Source of the DNA: Hypsibius dujardini
Taxonomy: Eukaryota > Tardigrada > Eutardigrada > Parachela > Hypsibiidae
Length of the DNA stretch: 22,100 nt
Reading direction: 5' to 3'
Assembly: GCA_001579985.1 (NCBI GenBank)
Contig: LRSR01012008.1
Coordinates: forward strand, 1-22,100
The notes beneath the pieces are model-generated. The model ran no database searches. It had not been told where the DNA came from and saw only the letters and a program-made list of their open reading frames with translations. Of the stretch, positions 9,891 to 18,200 are shown piece after piece; position 1 is the first letter of the stretch, and every line of letters starts with the position of its first letter. A program made the translations under genes and the position numbers.

Positions 9891-12376
9891 TTATTTTTGT
9901 TTACTAAGAAAATAATTCCGCAGCAGCCACTGGTGGAACAGTTCCGGCCACACTTTCTCCTCCGGATGGTCAGTCGCTAGGCCCGCGCCATGTTTCCCAT
10001 GTTGAAAGAGATGAACCTCGGCCGGGACCTTGGCCGCCTCCAATGCCCGTTGAAAGAGCACGCTGTTCTGCGGACTGATCACCTCATCGTCCAGGCTGGT
10101 GAAGAGGAAGACCGGTGGCATCTGCGGCGTCACGTTCTGCTCGCCCGACAAAGACTTCTTAAGATTTTCCAGGTCTGTTCCGGCATAGCCGTTTAGTAGA
10201 TGCTTGCGGGAGTTTGACGATAGCGCCATAGAAATAACCGGATAACCTAAGCCTAAGAAGTCAGGCTGACCATTGGTTTCGTCGATTGCATCGTGACTTG
10301 TCAGGCCAAAATCGCTCTCAGAATGGGTAGTGATTGCCGTGGCAAGATGGCCGCCGGCAGAGTAACCGAACACTCCCACCTGGCAGACGAAATAAGAAAA
10401 AGTCATTTTATTGACAGATTTGACCGGAGCAAATATTGGGAAATAATTTGTGAAATACTTTGTGAACCGAACATTTGCAAAATGTTAAATTGTACTTTCA
10501 TTACCTGCTACTAAATTTATGGCAGTTCCTGAAATGTGCCACTAGTGCGAATTACCGGTGAAATCCTTCTGATGCGTCGAATCAGGACACAATTTGAACT
10601 CGCTGATGCAGTACTGTACAATCTTTAATGCATTTAGAGGGGGGAAATGGAACTTGTATATATAATATGTATATAAATATGTAATTATATTTAATGCAGT
10701 TTACTCAAAATTTGTTTTGGGGTTTCAGGTGGGATATGGTGCAACTAATGCTGCCTCTCACTTTCGGTAGGAATTCCTCAATTCCTGTGACATAACATTT
10801 TAGTTGACTAGAAAGCTAACTTTTTCAGTTTATTTTCTGTCGAAAATTGTTCACTAATGTGTTTTCCCCCACCTAACTCTGTTAGTTTCGCTTTGTGTTT
10901 TTGCAATAATAGAGCAACTGAAACAAAACAAAAAATGACTCGCTAAATTTGTGTTCCTTTGTGTAGTTATTTATTAGCTTTGCGATGTGCATGATACGCC
11001 TGAGTAGAAGAATGGGATACTAATACCGTGCAACTTAAACGTATGTATAGGTTTCTTTGCAAAATTACAGAAACTAAAACAAAACAAAATGAGTCGCTAA
11101 ATTTTTGTTCCTTTTAGTGTATTTTTCATTAGCTTTTCAATACGTTTATGGCTGCGTTGAGTAGAAAAAAGGGATATTGGTACGAGGTAAACTTTTATTT
11201 CGGCTAATGTCAAAATCGCTTTTAATTCGGCTAATCGGGGGAAGCAGGGGGCGCAAGTATCGCACTTTTCAATACCAGGTACGCGGGACATACATCATTT
11301 GCACTCGTACAAGCAACCAAAACAACCGACCGAGCTGCTGCAGCTTTATTCAGTTGCTCCACAAGGGCCATCCGAACACTCGATTCACTCCAGATCCCGT
11401 GATTTTGAATATTGCAACATCATCTGGCAAAATGCCAGCCCTTTTGCCAATCCTCGGTGCTGCACACACTACAACTTTGGCCAGAAAAATCGGGACGCTC
11501 GATTTGTCAAGAGGCGCTTTGTTACCACAAAGCTGCAGGCTATACAAAAAAGTGCTTCGATTTGAGGCGGAAAAAGTACGCAAACATCATTGGAAGAAAA
11601 AAATCCTTGCCCATTCGCGGTTAAGCACCCACCCAGACGCTAAATAACACCTGGGCTTTCTGCATGGTTCCAGTACTTGGAAATTTTTTGAGGCACTGTG
11701 AATTTGTGATACCGTCTGTGCTATACCGTCTGTGCCGGTTCGGTACCCCTGGCCGGTTAGGTACCCCTAGCCAGTTCGGTACCCCTGGCCGGTTATGTAC
11801 CCTTTACCGGCACCCTGCACTCTTTATAATATTGATAAAGGTTTTAGAAAAAGAACCGGCTAAGGGTACCTAACCGGCCAGGGGTACCAAACCAGCTAGG
11901 GTACCGAACCAGCTAGGGTACCGAACCAGCTAGGGTACCGAACCGGCTAGGGTACCGAACCGGCTAGGGGCACCTAACCGGCCAGGGGTACCGAACCGGT
12001 CAGGGGTACCAAACCGGCCAGGGGACCCGAACCAACCTAGGATATCGCATTTTTTCAAATTCTGATGAGTTAGCCGTACGGACGGATAGCTACCGTGAGG
12101 GTCGACCTACTCGGTAGGTCGACCAGCCAGCAGGCCCTGACCTAATTTGTTCAGCTCTGAAGTAACTATTCGTCCGTCTAACTCATCCCAAAACTGTCAT
12201 ATCTTAGAACGGTTCGGTACCCTTGGCCGGGTCGGTACCGTTAATAAGTTCGGTACTCTTAACAGGTTAGATACCCTAAGGTTGGTTCGGTACCCTTTGA
12301 CTGTGTCCGGTACCCTGTATGTTTACATTCGTTTAAAATCAACTTCGTTCTCCCTTCATCGTTTAGAAATTAATAA

Positions 12377-12407
<31 letters not shown>

Positions 12408-14070
12408 TTTGGAAATTACATTTGATTCATCCTTCTATGAAAAGGCCCTATCATGCTGCGGCTACCACACTTCGCACACAGTAAAATTATATACTATGCA
12501 CAGGGATCATTTATAGGGATCGAAAAAATTCCATGTCCAGAAACCAGTAAAATATGGCCCAGACTGGGTAAAACCTGAGCTTACAATACAAGTCTACGAC
12601 AGACTTCTCCTACTAGGGAACCTGTATGGCGTGGGCAATTGGATTTTTTTCTTCCAATGATGTTTGCGTGGAAAAAGTTGGCCACAAGATTACACTGCGC
12701 ATTTGCGCAACACAGACTGTGCATTGCGCACCTACACAAGACAGCTTTCACTCTGCTGACAAGAGTATTTAATTCACCGGAAAGAATGGGAAGACGTAAA
12801 CTGTGAAACAAAGCATAGTAAAAATAAATAAAAAAATAATTTAAAAGTAAAACTTGCAGCAGTGCAGTGCAGTGTGCAGCATTTCACATACTACAGATTG
12901 CACATGTGGTCTTGTGACCAACTATTTCCCTTCAAATCAAAGCACTTTTTTTGTATAGGCTGCAGCCTTGTGGTAACAAAGCACCTCTTGACAAATCGAG
13001 CGTCCCGATTTTTCTGGTCAAAGGTGGAAGATAGCGATCAGCTGATTTCAAGAAACAAACGCATAATCACCTCGAAATGCTTACCTTTCCTGTGGCATGG
13101 ACAGCGCCCAAGTGGCGCCTCAATTCCGTCTCTTTTACAGCAAAATTTTTCCTTGTTTTTTCAAAACAGTCGTCTGAACTCTACAAAGGTATTCCTGCCT
13201 CTCTCTCAATCCCCTCTTGTTGGCAAAATTTTGTTTGACCTTATCAAAGTTTCAATATCTGTGCCAAGTCACTGACAACGAGAGAGCATGAAACGCAAAA
13301 AATTAGCCGAATTAAAAGCGATTTTGCACATTAGCCGAATTAAAAGTTTTACCTCGTACATACAACTTAAAAGTATGTGTGTGTCTGCGAAGCCGATTGA
13401 CAACACAGTCAATTTATGTAATACAATACAATAATTTATGTTAATGTTTTGCCTTTTTGATCTGTCCTTCCTAAAAGATTCCTCAGTTATGTACCTTCTG
13501 TCCATCAACTCCCAAATCCTTTGCCCTCGCTCGAATCAACTTCAGCGCCCTCTGTCCATCCTGCATGGGTACGGGGTAACGATAGGTGCCGTCGGTCTCA
13601 ACCAGCCGGTAGTACAAGATGAAGGTAGTCACCCCGAGAGACGCAAAATACTCCGCCACCGGGTCCTGTTCCTTTTTGTTCGTCAGCCTGCCATAACCGC
13701 CGCCGGGTATGAGCAATATTGCAGGGGGATTTTTTCTACCAGTTTCGACGCCTCCCTTGGCCGGAAACTTTCGTAGAAATGGTACGTCTAGACAAGGGTC
13801 CTTCCCGATGGCGCCGGGTGCTGTGCCGTTCCATAGGCGAATGTCATTGCGATTCGTCGAGCTGTAGCAGTTCCCCGAAGATTTCCGGTGCGTGTGATGT
13901 TGGGAATGACGTCCGCCACCACCGTGACCACCGCCACCTCCTCCTCCGTGGTAACCTCGAGCATCAGTTGGTTTTACCAAGAGGATGAGAAAAGAGACGA
14001 AGAATGTCAAAAGTTCAAAAATAAATAACGCATGAGACCTCATGTTGAGGTAGCTGCGAAATGCGAACAA
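9891..14070 (-). CDS. Secreted alpha/beta-hydrolase esterase, acetyl-xylan/feruloyl-esterase (BD-FAE) type
   Basis: Two exons, 13495-14070 and 9891-10379, join in phase 0 (AAG then GTG) to give 354 residues. The N-terminus has a hydrophobic signal or anchor segment (about 11-33), then a Gly/His-rich spacer (about 39-62), then the hydrolase fold. Oxyanion loop PGGGY is at 122-126, nucleophile motif GYSAGG at 197-202 (Ser199), the acid in SLDDEV at 287-292 (Asp289/290), and His322 in GKHGAG. Motif order and the V-P-AEVHLF-HGKHG pattern match the Abhydrolase_3/BD-FAE-like esterases, mostly annotated in bacteria as acetyl-xylan esterases or 'endo-xylanase' side enzymes that remove acyl groups from polysaccharides. 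The substrate here is unknown. The start could be the Met at 14070 or the in-frame Met at 14043, and the second gives a tidier signal peptide. The intron falls just before the nucleophile elbow and holds a transposon. All catalytic residues are intact. Confidence 0.9.
10896..11182 (+). repeat. Two tandem copies of a ~156-bp repeat, second copy split
   Basis: Copy 1 runs from about 10896 to 11055 and copy 2 from about 11056 to 11182. They share TTGCAA..., an ACAAAACAAAA run, a TGA(C/G)TCGCTAAATTT block and GAGTAGAA...GGGATA. Copy 2 stops at 11182 and resumes at 13357 after the transposon, where CAACTTAAAAGTATGTGT matches CAACTTAAACGTATGTAT of copy 1. Confidence 0.8.
11479..11611 (+). repeat. 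Internal inverted module, left copy
   Basis: Matches the reverse complement of two separated blocks on the right side of the element, 12925-13018 and 12633-12669. Shared stretches include CCAGAAAAATCGGGACGCTC, TTTGTTACCACAA and CAAACATCATTGGAAG. The sequence between this module and the terminal repeat is not shared between the two sides. Confidence 0.8.
11733..12320. repeat. Fold-back GGTACC minisatellite
   Basis: Tandem 17-18 bp units of the type CGAACCGGCTAGGGTAC, each with a KpnI-type GGTACC core. Orientation switches twice: one orientation at about 11733-11812, the opposite at 11853-12040 (about ten units), then the first orientation again in more decayed form at 12208-12320. The array can fold into long hairpins. 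The switch points lie in unrelated spacers near 11830 and in 12045-12200. The second spacer is itself an inverted repeat (GATGAGTTAG near 12063 against CTAACTCATC near 12178). Confidence 0.85.
12101..12123. repeat. Perfect 10-bp hairpin
   Basis: Arms GTCGACCTAC (12101-12110) and GTAGGTCGAC (12114-12123) are perfect inverted copies around a TCG loop. The hairpin lies close to the centre of the second fold of the minisatellite. Confidence 0.85.
12371..12408 (+). repeat. AAT trinucleotide microsatellite
   Basis: About twelve AAT units with one interruption, inside the transposon, to the right of the fold-back minisatellite. Confidence 0.9.
12670..12929. mobile_element. Nested ~260-bp MITE-like insertion
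   Basis: It splits the right copy of the internal inverted module, while the left copy at 11479-11611 is uninterrupted and serves as the empty site. Its ends are inverted repeats of about 20 bp, GGAAAAAGTTGGCCACAAGA on the left and the near-identical reverse complement on the right (about 12910-12929). No coding frame is recognisable. I could not define a clear target duplication, so the superfamily is open. Confidence 0.6.
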
Positions 14071-14275
14071 TTTATGCTGAGGCAGGATTACGGTAGGCGA
14101 TAAAGAAATTAAGACAGCTGTTTGAAATACGAAGTCGTGAGAGATGACTCGTCATTTGTCTGTGCAGTTGAAAACAGAAGACCGCTGTGTCATTTTGTCG
14201 AACATTGACGACGAGACCCAGAATACCAAGTACCGTTGCAAGTGTACTGTAGAATCGCGACCCATCCGTGGTACC

Positions 14276-14313
14276 TACGTCATCACACAGTAAAAAGCAA
14301 CCATTTTGATTGG
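14276..14313 (-). promoter_or_regulatory. Putative esterase promoter: CRE-like and CCAAT motifs
   Basis: On the minus strand, CCAAT (14313-14309) is followed downstream by ATGACGTA (14283-14276, a CRE-like site), about 210-240 bases upstream of the esterase start codon. The spacing suits a proximal promoter, but both motifs are short and no start site can be assigned. Confidence 0.35.
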
Positions 14314-14779
14314 TTGCAAAGATGTGCGAACCCAAGACCGCATGTGTCGATTGATTGCGTAAGCAGTTCACAGTTACAGTTTTCATCCTTCCTTTCTGCG
14401 ATTGATTCATTGATTCGTGCTTATTTTCTTGCGTTTCCTTTAAATTTTGTTCAAAATAAAAAATGGGCCGTCGTAATTACTGCACAAAAAAAATAGAAAA
14501 AGGACTTTTGATTGATTCCGTCGTTCAAATTTGTCCCAGAAGAAATTTGCGAGCCAGGACGGAGTTCCGCTTCGTACTCTGAAGGACTGGTTAAAGTGAG
14601 TAAGCGTTCGCTTGATTTATTGATTGGCAGTATTTTTATCGATTGCTTCGTATTGTCGACAGCTATATTGATTGGTGGCAAATGAGTTATTCAACGAATC
14701 AATCAGACCAGAGTGCAAGACAAGTGCCACCCAAGATCGTGGCCATGTGTCTATGAAAGGATTAACATACGATCCATAT

Positions 14780-15125
14780 TTTTCCTGATTGTCTCTGTAA
14801 AGAAAGTCAATTTGGAAAAAATTTCAGTTTAAGACTCTTGGTACTGTCCTTCTCAGAATTCAATTTAAAATTGATTGGTACAAGCAGAACATTTTTAGAG
14901 GCCGGGGGGAGGAGCTACAGTAGGAGTCATTTCTGGAATATCGCTTGGAAGGTTCCAGGCTGGAGAATAGCCCATAACTCCGCCCCCTGATTTCCAAGAA
15001 AGATTCTGCTAGTGCTAATGGATTCAAAATTGAATTTGGAGAGCGACAATGTCAAAATTCTTCTTTACAACGAAGTTTTTGTCAACATTGACGTTTTTAC
15101 AGTGACAGTGAGAATTAATGGAATC
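14780..15125. repeat. Long imperfect inverted repeat (MITE-like)
   Basis: The reverse complement of about 14780-14912 aligns with about 14970-15125. Matching blocks in order are CTCC(T/G)CCCCC, TTCTGCT, AAATTGAATT, a stretch around GACA and TTTACAG(A/T)GAC. The arms are about 135-155 bp around a spacer of about 60 bp. A third, partial copy of the same family is at the right edge of the window (22036-22100). The minus- and plus-strand frames over it are not genes. Confidence 0.6.
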
Positions 15126-15273
15126 GATATCTTTCAGTGCTTCCTTAACTTTGAAATTCTGCCAAAAAAAACTTTTTCAGAGCCTGACGGACGAAATAAT
15201 TCTGAAATTGCTCTATTAGAAAAACATAAGGCGGAGTCATTTGTTGCCTCCCGCCTCTGAAAATCGTCCCAAG

Positions 15274-18200
15274 TCAGTAGCGTTCTGTTTGCATTAGGTG
15301 ATACGCTAAGTCCCACAAAGATGACGACGGTTGAGGGCGCGGCAGTGACATTCCAACGGGCTGATAATAGCAGAATTGCCACTGCCAATCTAGCTGATCT
15401 GTGACAAAACCCGGATGGGACTCATCCGAACTGGACAGGCGGCAACCGCCATGATCCTCACAGTCCATGTGGAGAAAGTGCTCCGTTACACTCATCCCCA
15501 GGACCAATTGACAGGTCTTCATACTCTCGCGCAGCAAGAAAAACGGCTTCTCCGTCGGCAGTTCAATCGGCTCTCTCGGTGCTCCATCCTTCCGGCAGCA
15601 GAAATAGTACCGCGTGTCATGCAAATACAGCCCATCCGGTAAAACTCCGTTGACCAAATTCCCATTCCAAAAGTCCTCATCATCGTGGTCGACATAACTG
15701 GTCTGGAAACCGCTGGGGCAGTCGTTTTTCCGGAAGAGACAGTAGGAACCGGTCGGCCACTCGGGCTCCTCCGCCGGGCTGGTCTGGGTCTTGGTGCAAA
15801 AATTCAGCCGAATATCCCTGGACAAGGAACTCCGTGTGAGTGCAGAAAATTCCCGGTTCCAGTTGTTTTTGGTGTTGTAGTTCTCTGAGTCGTGGGTTCG
15901 CTGTCCGCGTTTCCACTGCGGACCGGACGGACAGCCGGCGGTCGGTTCCAGCAGTCCGTATGTGCCGCTCGGCCAAACCTTCGAACGGTCCGGGGTCGCC
16001 GGAGGAGGTCCCGGGGTGTATTCCGCCGCGACCTCCGCGGCGTACTCCAGCAAGGCCCTTTCAAGTCCAGTCTTGATGCTGTCAAGTGTGCCGGAGTGTT
16101 GGGCTAGATGATGGCAGGGTGCACCGACGATGTTTGCCGCAAGGATTCGTTCGTGCGTCACGAAGTAGGGCAGTTCGCGGAGAGTGAAACCGACCGGGCT
16201 GTCGGTTTTGTTGACCATGACAACGGGCTTGATTCCGCCTCGTTTAAAAATTCTTGAGCGTCTTACGACGGTGTCCATGGCCGTGTGGAGCTGCAGGGTG
16301 GAAAGGGTGTGTTCGGTCGTTTGCGGGTCGTGAGAGGATCGCATACCAAGACCCCCGGCGGTGATGGTACTCAGGGCCTCTCGTAGAACGGTGGCCTGCG
16401 GGAATTGGGTTCGTTCGACCGTCGTGCTGCCCATGCGGACCTTGGTGATGATGTGGGTGCCGAATTCTCGGAGGATGTGGGTGTAGGCGGCTCTTTCATA
16501 GGGAATGGGGAGCTCACAAAGCGCGTGGATAAAGTTTGGGTCGAGACGGTCCATTCCACGGTAATTAGCTGATGCTTCGGTCGAGAGATTGGTGGTGAAG
16601 GAATCGATGAAAGCTTGACCGTCGGCGAGAAGTCGCCGGACAGTTTTTGAGGAGGTACTCGCTGCTCCGAACTGCTTTTCCACAGGATTCTATGGGAAAT
16701 ACCGTTTTGAAGGCTTTTCATTATAAACAAACAAACAGGCATACAAACCGACAGAAGGATTAGCAGACAACTCCACGATCGCGCTAACCGATGGATGGAC
16801 AAATGGGCGGATACACCGACAACACATAGACTGGTAGGCAGTCGAATGGATTTATAGACTAGCGGATAAACTGACGGACGGACGGATATACGGACAAATA
16901 GACGAACGGACGGACGGACGGATAGACGGATGAGCAAACCAGAAGACGAGTTAAACGAATGGATGAATCTAAGAATGAGCATGCGGATAGACAAACAGAC
17001 CAATAAAAACGAGGACACGACTAAGCGGTGATGCATTACGAATGATCCAGCATAGGATAGCCGCAAATCAGTTGCCTCAATCCATCCAGTTTACAAAAAA
17101 TTATTGTAGGGACTTACCGGTAACGGTCGTAAAATTTGAATCATTGATTTTTTATTATCGGAGAAGTCATCTATCGTCCAAACATAGACGTTCTTTTTCG
17201 TCGAGGAGAGAGAGTCCGATGTCCTACACGAGTTTGATTTTCCCCTGCAATCGGCCGCCGCATCTTCCAAGCAAACCGTTCCTGACAGCAACGGTGGAGA
17301 GGCATGTAATCCAGGATCCTGCTGAGCGTATAAGTCGCTCTTGAAAATGTCGTAGCCGTGTCCGAGAAATCTCATTCCCGTCGCACAAGCAGGTCCCGAC
17401 ATCTCGGTTGCCATCCCCGTCGCCGTTTCAGACTCCGAAATCTTAGTCGTTAATGTCGTCGACGTTTGAGCCGCCGTTGTCGTTGTCGTTGGAGCTTCTG
17501 GCATCGTAGGCGTCGTTTGAGCCATCGTGGTTGTCGATCGCGGAGTGGAGATCGTGTTCACGGTCGAATTGTTCAAGACAGCAATTTCCAAGGGGTTTTC
17601 CGGCAACAACGGTCCATACGGAACGAAATTAATTGCCGGATGAGTGGTCAAAAATTTCTGAAGAGTTTTTTCCGAGAGACTAATCAGGGCGGTGCCCAAG
17701 TTTTCTTTGACTCGATTTAACCGCACCTCGATCGCTGCGTTCGAAAGCTCCGCAATCTTTCGACAGCTCGGACTCGGAGCTTTATTTGTCAAGACCCGTT
17801 CCTGGGTGATAAAGTACGCGAGCTCCCGCAGCCCACTAACGAGAGGCACCTCCGCAACTGACGAGAAGCTGACCGTTCTCTTTTCCACTCCGCGACTCCG
17901 GATATTGTCCCAGGCTCTCTTGATGACGTTCTTCGGGATGTTCGCACTGTTTAGTCCCGGCGTTCCTTCGTGGAACACGGTGATGTTCACGCCAAGCTGT
18001 TGGGCCGCCTCGCGGATGTCTTGTTTGTCGAGAAGGGTTCGATTGACGGTGATAAGGACCTCACGGACGCTGACGACAGCGTGAGTGCCGAACTCCTCCA
18101 GGAAGCTGGCGTATTCGTCGTAGTGATAGTCCGGAGGCAGGTCGCAGATGGCCGTGACGAAGATCGGATGTAGAGTTTGGCTGTGACGGTAGTCGAGGTC

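Larger units (their letters stand above)
11183..13356. mobile_element. Non-autonomous TA-flanked DNA transposon (Tc1/mariner-like)
   Basis: Terminal inverted repeats at 11183-11235 and 13302-13356 are nearly identical (two single-base indels and about one mismatch). They begin CGAGGTAAA and each contains the motif CTTTTAATTCGGCTAAT twice, once imperfectly on the left. TA dinucleotides flank both ends (11181-11182 and 13357-13358). Removing the element with one TA restores a repeat unit that aligns with its neighbouring intact copy, so the borders are well supported. There is no transposase-like frame inside, so it would depend on an enzyme encoded elsewhere. Assignment to Tc1/mariner rests on the TA duplication only; other TA-targeting groups are possible. 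The interior is composite: inverted internal modules, a fold-back minisatellite, an AAT run and a nested element. Confidence 0.8.
10380..13494 (-). other. Esterase intron (3.1 kb), mostly repetitive
   Basis: On the minus strand the donor is GTACAT at 13494 and the acceptor CTGCCAG at 10380. The intron contains two tandem copies of a repeat of about 156 bp, one split by a 2.2-kb element, plus a fold-back minisatellite and an AAT microsatellite. The stretch 10410-10895 is AT-rich with nothing recognised. None of the open frames in the intron (for example 11177-11647 plus, 12862-13275 plus) resembles a transposase or any known domain. Confidence 0.85.
14071..15273. other. Intergenic region between esterase and MACPF genes
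   Basis: It holds the esterase 5' flank, with TGAT runs at about 14500-14520 and 14610-14675, and the long inverted repeat described separately. I found no convincing gene. A short plus-strand open stretch ending at a GTGAGT donor-like site near 14598 has no partner exon. Confidence 0.6.

Noticed and set aside
11177-11647. A plus-strand open frame of 156 codons as a possible transposase
   Set aside because: It begins inside the flanking repeat and runs through the terminal repeat. It shows no DDE/DDD spacing, helix-turn-helix or other transposase feature.
14516-14598. A possible plus-strand exon ending at a GTGAGT donor
   Set aside because: The frame is open for about 27 codons, but there is no start codon, no clear partner exon downstream and no recognisable product.
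15012-15260. An 82-codon plus-strand open frame
   Set aside because: It lies largely in one arm of the imperfect inverted repeat and ends next to the MACPF stop codon. No coding signal beyond openness.
16371-17066. A 231-codon minus-strand open frame
   Set aside because: Its first part translates the tetramer repeat of MACPF intron 3, and its second part is an out-of-frame reading of the MACPF exon.
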